This document shows, piece after piece, positions 1-7,444 of a stretch of DNA of 32,637 bases (the stretch's first letter is position 1; the number at the start of each line of letters is the position of its first letter). Made by a program: the position numbers and the translations under genes. A model generated the notes under the pieces. It ran no database searches, was not told where the DNA came from, and worked only from the letters and a program-made list of their open reading frames with translations. The DNA is from an uncultured Spartobacteria bacterium (GTDB lineage Bacteria > Verrucomicrobiota > Verrucomicrobiia > Chthoniobacterales > Terrimicrobiaceae), in the NCBI GenBank assembly GCA_937890535.1, contig CALBXK010000362.1:1-32637 (forward strand). The letters are read 5' to 3'.

Positions 1-297
1 ATAAAACACGGATTTTAAAGAAGATACGTGAAGCGGAGCCATCCTCCGCAGGATGAATGTTTCTGCTTTTGTAAGTCGCTCTCCATCAGTGTCTATTAGT
101 GTCCATTAGTGGTTTCATTCCCGTTTTTAGGTTGATACGAGCAAGGCAGTCGCCAAATGTACGAACGGCTTCAGTGCTGGAAATCGCAACCTTCATACGG
201 AAACATGCAATTTACATAAATCTGTATGTCAAGCACCGATACCAAAATTCCTTCATTCCCAATGGGCCGATACCCCGAAGCATGCTTCGGCTGAGAT
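1..297. other. Intergenic region at window edge, no gene seen
   Basis: No convincing gene is visible. The stretch holds one copy of the dispersed repeat at 81-130 and a small hairpin with arms GCGGAG (33-38) and CTCCGC (44-49) without a following T-run. The right end abuts the 3' end of the minus-strand creatininase-family gene. Short open frames here show no recognisable protein motif. Confidence 0.6.
81..130 (-). repeat. Dispersed intergenic repeat, copy A
   Basis: Read on the minus strand the copy runs CCTAAAAACGGGAATGAAAC, then CACTAATGGACACTAATAG, then ACACTGATGGA. Its inner part is a decamer repeated three times with small changes; on the plus strand the units are CTCCATCAGT, GTCTATTAGT and GTCCATTAGT at 81-110. 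Copy B (5071-5118) matches it almost base for base over the decamers and the following TTTCATTCCC. Function unknown. Confidence 0.8.
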
Positions 298-1104
298 TCA
301 GGGCGTCGATGCCTTGGGTGATGAGTTTTCTTTGATTCGGTTCGGCAATGGCCACGTCGAAAACTCACGCAGGAATTCTATAATAACCGGTGAGATGGTC
401 TCAAACAATTTGCGCCCTTTCACCGCCGTGCCCAGTTCCGGCGAACCCATCGCGCCATTGGGCGTCATCTGTTTGAAAGTCTCGCTCACAACCACCCGCG
501 ATGGCTCATAATTCTGCCGATCGTAAAAGGCCGATCCGAGCGAAGGGCCGTTGCCCTTGGCCAGGTTCATTTTCACCCAGTCCTCGCGCAATGCCAGCAT
601 GAGTGAGGTTTCGTATTCGCAGGCGTGGGACAACGCCGGGGTCTGCATGAAGTTGGCCGCCGCCATTTCTTTCGCAGCCAGTTTCCAATAACTTTGCGCC
701 ACGACCCATAAATCCTGACGATCCTGGCCCAACCGGAAGAGCGCCTCGGCGAACGGCGTCTGGTTGCCGCCGTGGCCGTTCAGCAGAAAGATGCGCCGGA
801 ATCCGGTGGCGATCAGGCACTCCACCAAATCGCGCACCACGCGAACATAGGTTTCGCTGGAGATGGAGAGCGTTCCCGGAAATCCAAGATGATGATGTGA
901 GCTGCCGACCCAAAGCGTGGGCAGCAGCACGATCTGCTCGGGCATGGCGGCTTCTGCCAAGCGGGCAAACTCGGTCGCGATGGCCGTATCGGTGACGACC
1001 GGCAAATGATCGCCATGTTGTTCGACGGCGGCCAGAGGCAAGACGGCAATTGCCCCGGGCGCAGTACGTCCCAGTTCCGGGGAAGTCAGTTCGGTGTAGA
1101 GCAT
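298..1104 (-). CDS. Creatininase-family amidohydrolase
   Basis: This 268-residue protein belongs to the creatininase family of cytoplasmic metal-dependent amidohydrolases, which includes creatinine amidohydrolase, MftE-like peptidases and enzymes acting on formamide intermediates. Visible family motifs are LPLAAVEQHGDHLP (residues 22-35, with Glu28 and His30 as likely metal ligands, and Asp39 soon after), SHHHLGFPGT (69-78), NGHGGN (109-114) and HACEYETS (160-167, with Glu165 as a likely metal ligand). Length is normal. It lies 88 bases downstream of the amidohydrolase on the same strand. That gap contains the word TTGTCAATT, which also occurs in the GntR operator candidate, so it may belong to the same regulon. 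No Shine-Dalgarno sequence is evident before the ATG. The substrate cannot be assigned. Confidence 0.9.
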   Translation of the reverse strand: MLYTELTSPELGRTAPGAIAVLPLAAVEQHGDHLPVVTDTAIATEFARLAEAAMPEQIVLLPTLWVGSSHHHLGFPGTLSISSETYVRVVRDLVECLIATGFRRIFLLNGHGGNQTPFAEALFRLGQDRQDLWVVAQSYWKLAAKEMAAANFMQTPALSHACEYETSLMLALREDWVKMNLAKGNGPSLGSAFYDRQNYEPSRVVVSETFKQMTPNGAMGSPELGTAVKGRKLFETISPVIIEFLREFSTWPLPNRIKENSSPKASTP

Positions 1105-1143
1105 AAAATCAATCGAAGTTTCAAAAAGTTTTGGAGGAGCGCC

Positions 1144-1168
1144 GGTCGGTTGTCAATTTGATCCGACC
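1144..1168 (-). promoter_or_regulatory. Possible secondary GntR site inside a small inverted repeat
   Basis: Arms GGTCGG (1144-1149) and CCGACC (1163-1168) flank TTGTCAATT (1150-1158). That 9-mer is the reverse complement of AATTGACAA in the operator upstream of the GntR gene. It sits about 46 bases before the creatininase-family start codon on the coding strand. Shared control by the GntR protein is an inference; a single 9-mer could recur by chance. Confidence 0.35.
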
Positions 1169-1192
1169 AGACGGATCGTTGGTTTTTGTCAG

Positions 1193-2116
1193 TCAGGACA
1201 ATTTTTTGGTGACCGCTTGTGACGGCACGGATTTCGCAAGAAGCTGCTCTGCATTTTTATGATAGATTTTTTCCGTCACACTCAGGGGCAGTTTGAGCGA
1301 ATCGAGAAAAGCGAGGAGTTCCCCACCGTAATAATCCCGTGCAAAAAGGAATCGGTCCGCAAAACGAGTCAGGAGTTCTTTTGCATAACCCGCGTCACGT
1401 TTCAGGGCGACAAGTGCTGATCCTGCCGATAAATCGGCACATAGATTTTGGTGATGCTCAAGCATCTTTTCCAGGCGTCCTCCAGGCAACACCTCCCCAT
1501 GCGGGTAGGGCTTCGCAGAGTGATCCGCATTGCCTCCGAGTTCCCGCCAGAACCCCGGGGCATGGCCGACGAAAACGGTCTCAGGACAAGCTTCGAGCGC
1601 TCTCTCGAGATTGGCGACCGTACCTCCATACCAAGCCGGCGCATAAGCCCCGCCCTCCGGCGGCAGATAGGGGACGTCCAGATGCAGGACCACTGGGGCA
1701 TTCCTGCGGCCGGCCGCTCGGAAGAGTTCCAGACTTCGAGGGTCATCAATGAGCATTCGAAATTTCCACTCCCCGCACACCTTCACCCCGTGCATGTCGC
1801 AGGCCGCTTCAAAGAGGTCCGGAGCGCCGGGCAGGGACGGGTCGGGACAGTAACCAAGAATAAAACGGTCGGGATACCTGCGCTTGGCAATTATGAGATC
1901 TTCCAGAAGGATTCCCGGATGCGATCCATCCGGCCGCACCCGTGCCGGATTGAGTATTTTGCCGAAACCGGTCGCTTCCGGCTGGCGGGGGTGCTCCGGA
2001 ATTTCCCAGGTGAGCAGCCAGGCCAAGGCAATGCCGTGCTCGTCCATGTCGCGGATGAGCCCGGCGTCATCGCGGCCATGCCAGAATGTGTGCTGATGCG
2101 AATCGATGATTTTCAT
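1193..2116 (-). CDS. Amidohydrolase-2 family metal-dependent hydrolase
   Basis: A predicted cytoplasmic TIM-barrel hydrolase of the amidohydrolase-2 superfamily, 307 residues from the chosen start. The N-terminus MKIIDSHQH gives the HxH metal motif (His7, His9). VVLHLD and VFVGHAPG supply further histidines, and FARDYYGG near the C-terminus supplies the expected aspartate. The frame stays open upstream to 2224, but the start at 2116 is preferred. It overlaps the GntR stop codon as ATGA and places the HxH strand at the N-terminus as usual in the family, while the extension merely runs antiparallel to the regulator's C-terminal codons in another frame. Translational coupling to the regulator suggests that this enzyme or its pathway is what the regulator senses. 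Substrate unknown; relatives include lactonases, decarboxylases and hydrolases. Confidence 0.85.
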   Translation of the reverse strand: MKIIDSHQHTFWHGRDDAGLIRDMDEHGIALAWLLTWEIPEHPRQPEATGFGKILNPARVRPDGSHPGILLEDLIIAKRRYPDRFILGYCPDPSLPGAPDLFEAACDMHGVKVCGEWKFRMLIDDPRSLELFRAAGRRNAPVVLHLDVPYLPPEGGAYAPAWYGGTVANLERALEACPETVFVGHAPGFWRELGGNADHSAKPYPHGEVLPGGRLEKMLEHHQNLCADLSAGSALVALKRDAGYAKELLTRFADRFLFARDYYGGELLAFLDSLKLPLSVTEKIYHKNAEQLLAKSVPSQAVTKKLS

Positions 2117-2847
2117 AATGCCGACGGTAATTTTGGTTTGATGGGCGCCACTTCGGTCTGTCCAGAATTTTTGACAGACTCCTTTCCCTTTTCGCCAAAG
2201 GGACGGAGATGAAATGTCACACACTGCATCGCAGTTTCCGAAGAATCGCCCGCCAGATAGTCAATGCATCGCTGGTGCATCTCGTCCAATAAATCCCTTG
2301 AGTGATCAATCAATCCCATCTTGTAAGCGGAGATGTAAACGAAATGGCTGGTGCAAACCCGTCTCAGTGCCGCCAACAGCCAAGGGTCCCCAGCCAATTC
2401 CCAGACATGGCAATGAAAGGCAAAATTGGGGGCCGCCGTCGCCGGAAGGCCTCCGACATCAAAGGCCTCAAGCATTGCCGATTTCAGATCGGATAGGCGA
2501 CGCAGGTCTTCAGGGCCAACATTCTCCCGGGCCAATTCCAAGGCCAACACCTCCAGTGGATATCGGGTGCGATTGATCTGCGTGATATCCCGCGACGTCA
2601 ACGACGGGACCGCAAAGCCCCGGTTGTGAGAATGAGTGACGATCCCCTCTTCCGACAAAATCAACAACGCCTCGCGAACCGGTCCCCGCGAAATCCCCAA
2701 CTCCGTCGCGAGCGAGGAATCGGACAATTCCGCTCCAGGCGCATATTTCCCCTCAATAAGAGCTTGCCGCAACGCTGTCACCACATTGCTCCGAATCGCG
2801 GCGGGCCGAACCAAAGCAAAAGTCGGGGAACGGGTTTCCGTGTGCAT
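2113..2847 (-). CDS. GntR-family transcriptional regulator, FCD (FadR-type) subfamily
   Basis: A 244-residue DNA-binding regulator. The winged helix occupies about residues 15-82 (ALIEGKYAPGAELSDSSLA, then ISRGPVREAL, the typical recognition helix region). An all-helical FCD ligand domain covers about 90-218. FCD proteins usually bind a metal through Asp-x3-His plus two more histidines. Here the histidines are present (His145, His191, His213), but the Asp position is Asn141, which may weaken metal binding or alter the ligand. The gene overlaps the downstream amidohydrolase by ATGA and diverges from the aminotransferase gene. AAGG lies close to the ATG as a weak ribosome site. It most likely binds the palindrome at 2894-2914 and controls both directions; activator or repressor role is not decidable. 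Confidence 0.9.
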   Translation of the reverse strand: MHTETRSPTFALVRPAAIRSNVVTALRQALIEGKYAPGAELSDSSLATELGISRGPVREALLILSEEGIVTHSHNRGFAVPSLTSRDITQINRTRYPLEVLALELARENVGPEDLRRLSDLKSAMLEAFDVGGLPATAAPNFAFHCHVWELAGDPWLLAALRRVCTSHFVYISAYKMGLIDHSRDLLDEMHQRCIDYLAGDSSETAMQCVTFHLRPFGEKGKESVKNSGQTEVAPIKPKLPSAL

Positions 2848-2880
2848 GGGTATATCCCTTACTGACTGTCTCTTCGAAAT

Positions 2881-2918
2881 TTGTCAACAATCCAATTGTC
2901 AACAATTGACAATTGACA
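2881..2918. promoter_or_regulatory. Operator candidate for the divergent GntR-family regulator
   Basis: The divergent gap contains a perfect inverted repeat, AATTGTCAA (2894-2902) and TTGACAATT (2906-2914), separated by CAA. TTGTCAACAA occurs twice in direct orientation (2881-2890 and 2896-2905), 15 bases apart, and TTGACA occurs at 2906-2911 and 2913-2918. TTGT-N2-ACAA resembles the short GT/AC-centred palindromes bound by FCD-type GntR proteins. The location between the regulator and a divergent gene supports autoregulation. The sites also overlap possible -35 hexamers on both strands. Confidence 0.7.
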
Positions 2919-2941
2919 CAAATAATGATGAACTTTTCCCC

Positions 2942-4195
2942 ATGCACGCCCATTTGGAACAGATCACCCGACGCCAACTTCCTTCCACGGCCTTGGGTGC
3001 AGCCTTAATCGGCAGTGAGGAAGAGGAGCTCCTTCTCGATGTCATTCGCCGCAAGGAACCCTTTCGCTATTACGGAACGAATCTCGAGACACCGCCGCCG
3101 ATGGCCGCGAAGTTGGAGGAGGAACTCTGCGCCTACTTGGATGCTCGCTACGCGCTGGCCGTCTGCAATGGCACTTCAGCCTTGGAAGTGGCCTTGGGCG
3201 CCTTGGGCATTGGATCCGGCGACGAGGTAATTCTTCCCGTTTGGAGCTGGGATTCCTGCTTCACATCCATCATGCGCTCCGGGGCGACGCCGGTTTTGGC
3301 TGAGATCGACCAGACCCTCTGCCTCGATCCCGCGGAAATCCCCCGCCTCTGCACCCCTCGCACCAAAGCCGTCATGATCGTCCATTATCAGGGCGTCGCC
3401 GCCGATATGGAGGCCATCATGGCGGAGTCCCGGAAGGCCGGCATCAAAGTTCTGGAAGATTGTGCGGAAAGCCCCGGCGTCACACATCAGGGTCAACGGG
3501 TCGGAACCATCGGAGACATTGGGATCTTCAGTTTTCAATACGCAAAATCCATGACCTGTGGAGAAGGAGGTGCCGTCGTCACCAACGATCCTGTCCTCTA
3601 CGAACGCTCGGTGCGGATGCACGATTTGGGCAAAATGCGCCCCTATCATGAGGGTAAAGTCGCCGTCTCAGTCAACCGGTTCTGTGGAGGGCAATATCGG
3701 ATGACCGAACTCCAGGCGGCCGTCGCCCTGGCTCAATTACGAAAACTGGAAACGCTGAGGGAACGTTGCCGTCGCACCCAAGCCATCATCATGCAACGAA
3801 TTGGTCATCTTAAGCACCTCCAATTCCGAAGCATTCCCGATCCGATCGGGGACTCCGGATTCGAGATCTATTTCTGGTTGGAAGCCCCGGAGCAAGTTGG
3901 TCCGTTTATCGAATTGCTCGAAAAATGGGGCGTTGCGACACTGAAAGGCTCGGGCACCACTTGCCATTACAATCTGGAATACTGCCAATCCCAACCGACT
4001 CTCGCATCGGGAAGTTCACCATTCGATGCACAACAAAGCTGGCCTGCCCCCGGCTATCAAAAAACAGATTTCCCAAAAACCGAGCAGTTGATTCACCGTT
4101 TTATTGCCGTGCCTCTGGGAGTTCTGTTCACGGACGAAGATGCCGACTACATTGGCCGCGTGATTTGTGGGATTCATGATACTCTTCTGACTTGA
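2942..4195 (+). CDS. DegT/DnrJ/EryC1/StrS-family PLP-dependent aminotransferase
   Basis: A 417-residue fold-type I PLP enzyme of the sugar aminotransferase family. These transfer an amino group to keto sugars, often nucleotide-linked. Visible features are CNGTSALEVAL (PLP phosphate region), the strand EDCAES holding the PLP-pairing Asp, and FQYAKSMTCGEGG with the Schiff-base lysine at residue 202. The start at 2942 begins MHAHLEQITRRQ and lies just after the operator. The frame is open further upstream to 2636, but that part lies antisense to the GntR gene and inside the operator, so it is excluded. It shares the divergent control region with the GntR cluster. A YgjV-like gene follows after 66 bases and is probably co-transcribed. 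No nucleotide-sugar genes lie nearby, so the substrate is open; a catabolic or inositol-type substrate is possible. Confidence 0.88.
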   Translation: MHAHLEQITRRQLPSTALGAALIGSEEEELLLDVIRRKEPFRYYGTNLETPPPMAAKLEEELCAYLDARYALAVCNGTSALEVALGALGIGSGDEVILPVWSWDSCFTSIMRSGATPVLAEIDQTLCLDPAEIPRLCTPRTKAVMIVHYQGVAADMEAIMAESRKAGIKVLEDCAESPGVTHQGQRVGTIGDIGIFSFQYAKSMTCGEGGAVVTNDPVLYERSVRMHDLGKMRPYHEGKVAVSVNRFCGGQYRMTELQAAVALAQLRKLETLRERCRRTQAIIMQRIGHLKHLQFRSIPDPIGDSGFEIYFWLEAPEQVGPFIELLEKWGVATLKGSGTTCHYNLEYCQSQPTLASGSSPFDAQQSWPAPGYQKTDFPKTEQLIHRFIAVPLGVLFTDEDADYIGRVICGIHDTLLT

Positions 4196-4261
4196 GGTCT
4201 CGACACCAAATCTCCGAACTTTCCAAAAAGCACGCCGCAGCACCGCTTCCTGACGCCCTAG

Positions 4262-4807
4262 ATGAATGATGTCTGGTGGTTGGCCCAGGGAGTTGGCCTC
4301 GGCGCTTTATTGGTCAACTGCGGGGCCTTCCTCTTTAAGAGCCGGCAGGCCATCATCGGACTCCAGATTCTTTCGTCAGGAATTTGGGCGTTTCATTTTG
4401 GATTGCTGGACGCCCAGACCGCCGTCGCGATGAACCTCCTTGGCATGGTCCGGCAGGGGGTTTTCTTCTTCCGGGTTCGACACGGTTGGGCGGCCAGTCG
4501 TTGGTGGCCAGTCGGGTTTTGTTTTGCCTTCCTTGTGGGCGGATTCTTGAGTTGGCAATCCCTGTCCTCGCTTCTCCCCATCGCAGCCATGCTCATTGGC
4601 ACCATCGCGGTCTGGCAGATTGAGACTTGGAAACTGCGGCTTCTTTGCATGATTCCCCCACCCCTCTGGTTTTCCTACAATTTTCTCTACGGTTCCCTGG
4701 CTGGCATGCTGGCCGAAGGAATTATTCTTTCCGTCCAAGCGGTCGGCTATCTGATGCATGAACGGAAAGGGCGCTTCCAAAGTAAGCGATCTCCTCGGAA
4801 CGGATAA
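4262..4807 (+). CDS. YgjV-family inner membrane protein
   Basis: A small, very hydrophobic protein of 181 residues with about five or six predicted membrane segments, and basic residues at the C-terminus (KRSPRNG). The overall pattern matches the YgjV inner membrane family, whose E. coli member is of similar length: WLAQGVGLGALLVN at the N-terminus, a KSRQAIIGLQ loop, and a central MNLLGMVRQGVFFF segment. The function of that family is unknown. It follows the aminotransferase by 66 bases on the same strand. No Shine-Dalgarno sequence is apparent. The dispersed repeat copy C begins immediately after its stop codon. Confidence 0.75.
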   Translation: MNDVWWLAQGVGLGALLVNCGAFLFKSRQAIIGLQILSSGIWAFHFGLLDAQTAVAMNLLGMVRQGVFFFRVRHGWAASRWWPVGFCFAFLVGGFLSWQSLSSLLPIAAMLIGTIAVWQIETWKLRLLCMIPPPLWFSYNFLYGSLAGMLAEGIILSVQAVGYLMHERKGRFQSKRSPRNG

Positions 4808-4830
4808 CCCTAAAAACGGGAATGAACCAC
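4808..4830 (+). repeat. Dispersed intergenic repeat, copy C (partial)
   Basis: CCCTAAAAACGGGAATGAAC followed by CAC matches the consensus end of copies A and D and starts right after the YgjV stop. It is inverted relative to copy B at 5071-5118, so the two bracket the intergenic block between the convergent YgjV-like and GH1 genes. Confidence 0.65.
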
Positions 4831-5070
4831 AGTGGGCACAGAGATCACAGAGGGAAAATGGATAAGAAAGAGTAACTTACTAAAATCGTGATGGGCTGTG
4901 GAAAGTCACCTATCAGGTGGGTCGTTACCGAGGCTCCGATTTTCTGCAAGTGCCTTTGAAAGCCTGGCCGTTGCTGCGGATGCGCCTCATTCCTTCCTGA
5001 ATTCGTCCCCTTCGGGCTGCTTTCAGCTGGCGATGTCCGCGGTTCCCACCGCTCCCGTTCCGTTGCAGGT
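4831..5070. other. Gene-free interior of a repeat-bracketed block
   Basis: No plausible gene is seen here. It begins with a purine-rich CACAG-type tract (AGTGGGCACAGAGATCACAG) and contains a hairpin CACCT-ATC-AGGTG (4907-4919). It lies between inverted copies C and B. No terminator with a T-run is obvious for either converging gene. Confidence 0.5.
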
Positions 5071-5118
5071 GTCCATCAGTGTCTATTAGTGTCCATCAGT
5101 AGTTTCATTCCCATTCTT
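5071..5118 (-). repeat. Dispersed intergenic repeat, copy B
   Basis: Three decamers GTCCATCAGT, GTCTATTAGT and GTCCATCAGT (5071-5100) are followed by AGTTTCATTCCCATTC. This is nearly identical to copy A at 81-120. It ends a few bases before the GH1 stop codon and faces copy C. Confidence 0.8.
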
Positions 5119-5122
5119 CTCC

Positions 5123-6454
5123 CTAAGGCTCGGGGTTGGATTTAATGAATTTCGCGAACCACTTCCCGCTGGGCTCCATAATAAGCTTCTTGGTTTTCGG
5201 ATCGAGATGGGTGAGTCCAAAATTCGCCGCATAACCTTCCGCCCATTCGTAGTTGTCGATCAGGGTCCAGGCAAAATAACCCCGAACATCGACCCCATCC
5301 GCCATGGCCCGGCGCATCTGATTCACATGCTCGCGAAAATAGCGGATCTTTTTCTGCTCACTCTGAGTCCCAATGCCATTTTCAAAGACGATGATTGGCT
5401 TGCCATAGCGCTTGTTGACAGCCTGCAGAACATCATAAAATCCCTCCGGATTGATCTCCCAGCCATTCTGAGTGTAATTCGAGTTCTGTTCCCCGTAGGG
5501 CCGGAAGACGAACCGTGTCAGGCTGGCATCCTGGGTGTAGTAGTAATTGACCCCCACGAGATCCATCACGTCCGCCACCTCATCGAGGTGATCCCAGTTC
5601 TGGTGCATCATCATCTGGTAAACAAACTGGGTCGGATCCTGGAGGAAGTTCCGCCGCCAGTTGGGAATTGAATAGATGCCGGCAATCAGGGCATCGGGCC
5701 GCTTACTCCGGATGATGGCCGCCGCCTCACGAAACATGCTCACGGCCACCTTGTGGGCTTTCTTCAAGGCTCCCGGGGTCATTAGCAATCCTGGGGGCCA
5801 GTGCCCGCCAAAATAGCCGATGTAGAGGGCGCCATTGGGTTCATTCTGCGGCACATAAGTTCGCACATAGGGGGCCAGGGCGGTGGCCATGCGATCGACA
5901 TATTCGGCCCAGGCCTTCGCGACGTCAGGATGGAGAAAATTCGAACGATTCTTTTTCTTCGAGTCATAGAGCCAATCGGGAAACGTAAAATGCCAGAGGT
6001 TGACGACCGGATCGATCCCCGCCTCCTTGAGTTGGCGGGCCATGGAGACGTATTGCCGAATGGCCTCCTCATTGAAGACTCCCGGCTTGGGCGCCACCCG
6101 GGCCCATTCGATGCCAAATCGATAGTGGTTGACTCCCAATTTCTTAAGGGCGGCGATATCCTTGTCAAAGTGGGTCCACGAGAAGGTCGCGTCGTCACCC
6201 CGTGGTGGGATATGGCCCTCCTCAGCAAAAACGTCCCAGTCGGTCTTGAAGGAATTGGGCGAGTCCGCCGCGACGCCGCGATCTTCGTTTTGATAGTTCG
6301 AGGTCGAGGTGCCCCACCAGAATTTTCCCGTTTTTACGGCGGGGGACTTCGCCGGCTTTTTATAGGCCTTCGGAGCCATGACACAACTGGCGAGACCGAC
6401 CACCACGGCGATTGCAAAAAGAGCGGAGCGAGGGAAATAGTTTATTATTTTCAT
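5123..6454 (-). CDS. Glycoside hydrolase family 1 lipoprotein (beta-glucosidase-like)
   Basis: A 443-residue GH1 retaining beta-glycosidase, typically active on beta-glucosides or beta-galactosides. The acid/base glutamate lies in QNEPN (Glu205) and the nucleophile in FENG (Glu358). FAWTLIDNYEWAEGY near the C-terminus is the family's aglycone-site region. The N-terminus is a lipoprotein signal: charged start, hydrophobic stretch 9-21, and lipobox LAS-Cys24. It should therefore be exported and lipid-anchored, which is less usual for GH1 enzymes, most of which are cytoplasmic. Some acidic and lysine-rich segments and the shorter loops fit a compact catalytic domain with no extra modules. It diverges from the secreted protein gene at 6510 with 55 bases between start codons. 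Confidence 0.9.
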   Translation of the reverse strand: MKIINYFPRSALFAIAVVVGLASCVMAPKAYKKPAKSPAVKTGKFWWGTSTSNYQNEDRGVAADSPNSFKTDWDVFAEEGHIPPRGDDATFSWTHFDKDIAALKKLGVNHYRFGIEWARVAPKPGVFNEEAIRQYVSMARQLKEAGIDPVVNLWHFTFPDWLYDSKKKNRSNFLHPDVAKAWAEYVDRMATALAPYVRTYVPQNEPNGALYIGYFGGHWPPGLLMTPGALKKAHKVAVSMFREAAAIIRSKRPDALIAGIYSIPNWRRNFLQDPTQFVYQMMMHQNWDHLDEVADVMDLVGVNYYYTQDASLTRFVFRPYGEQNSNYTQNGWEINPEGFYDVLQAVNKRYGKPIIVFENGIGTQSEQKKIRYFREHVNQMRRAMADGVDVRGYFAWTLIDNYEWAEGYAANFGLTHLDPKTKKLIMEPSGKWFAKFIKSNPEP

Positions 6455-6509
6455 AGCGACCCAAGAGGGAGTTGCTTGCTTTTATCGGCTGATCGCCCGA
6501 TCTTCAACC

Positions 6510-7439
6510 ATGATCTCGTGGCATTTCTCCGCATTGACCCTCGCATCGATCGTCATTTTTGCTCTCAGCATTTTCTCTCCAGCCCACGCCGCCGACGATT
6601 CTTTTCGTCCCCCGGACAGTCTCGTATTGAAAAATGGCAAGATCGTAAGGGGACTCATTGTCAAAAATTCCCGGGATGCGGTTTTGATTCAGGAAGAGTT
6701 CGCGGAAAACACCTATCCGAAGAGTGAGATCGTTCGGATCCGCGACGAGCCGGACAACGAGGCCTTGTTCACAGACGTCCATAAAAAAGGCGACTTGCCG
6801 GCCTGGCGGGTCATCGCCAATGACCTCCGCACCCACGACCAAATCAAAGAACTCCAAGAAATTCCGGCCACCAACATTGATCGCGGGGAGTTCAAGAATG
6901 TGCCTTACAAATCGTTCCGGGTGAACCACGACCTCGAGATGAATATTTTCGGGGACCCCGCCGATCCCGCCGGACTGGAGATCGGCATTTACGGCTCGCG
7001 GTCCAGCGAGGAGAAACTCCGCAAAGTTCTCCGCGCCTACCTGGCGGGCTTTCTCTGCAGCCGCGAGGAGATCGCCGCCTTGTATGCCCTCAGCTTTGAT
7101 GGCGGCACCCGTCAGGCCGAGGATTTGGTCCTCGAGATCACCCCCAAGGATGCCCCGGACGCCTACGGGGCCTGGTGGATCTCTCTCCACAATACGAAGA
7201 AAATGGCCCGGGCGCGCCTCAGCGATGCCGAATACGCCCGACACGTTCGTCCGGTGGACGAAGTGATCGACCGGAACGGCAACGTGATTGCCGAGATGAA
7301 AGGTGAGACGCAATCGAATCTCGCTGCAACGATCAAGGACCTCGGCAGCTCAGCGGCTGGAGTGCTGCGAGGATTCTCCCGAAACGACGACGGCGACCTG
7401 CAGCTCATCGTCGAACCGGCGGCGCCGGAGGCAAACTAA
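6510..7439 (+). CDS. Secreted protein of unknown function
   Basis: A 309-residue protein with a clear signal peptide (residues 1-27, cleavage after AHA). The mature N-terminus contains LVLKNGKIVRGLIVKN and YPKSEIVRI. This looks like a small beta-barrel module (a K-N-G-x-x-x-x-G strand pattern) that I have the impression is common in planctomycete and verrucomicrobial exported proteins. The remainder (about 100-309) is not recognised; it has a conserved-looking CSREEIAALYALSF segment and two isolated tryptophans in GAWWISLHN. The flavoprotein gene follows after 5 bases, so the two are probably co-transcribed. No function is proposed. Confidence 0.75.
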   Translation: MISWHFSALTLASIVIFALSIFSPAHAADDSFRPPDSLVLKNGKIVRGLIVKNSRDAVLIQEEFAENTYPKSEIVRIRDEPDNEALFTDVHKKGDLPAWRVIANDLRTHDQIKELQEIPATNIDRGEFKNVPYKSFRVNHDLEMNIFGDPADPAGLEIGIYGSRSSEEKLRKVLRAYLAGFLCSREEIAALYALSFDGGTRQAEDLVLEITPKDAPDAYGAWWISLHNTKKMARARLSDAEYARHVRPVDEVIDRNGNVIAEMKGETQSNLAATIKDLGSSAAGVLRGFSRNDDGDLQLIVEPAAPEAN

Positions 7440-7444
7440 GTCGA

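Noticed and set aside
33-49. GCGGAG/CTCCGC hairpin as a terminator
   Set aside because: It has a short stem and no following T-run, and no gene upstream within the window.
71-130. Decamer repeats as a CRISPR array
   Set aside because: The units are 10 bases, directly adjacent, without spacers, and no cas genes are present.
2636-2941. N-terminal extension of the aminotransferase frame
   Set aside because: It lies antisense to the GntR gene and through the operator; the conserved protein starts at 2942.
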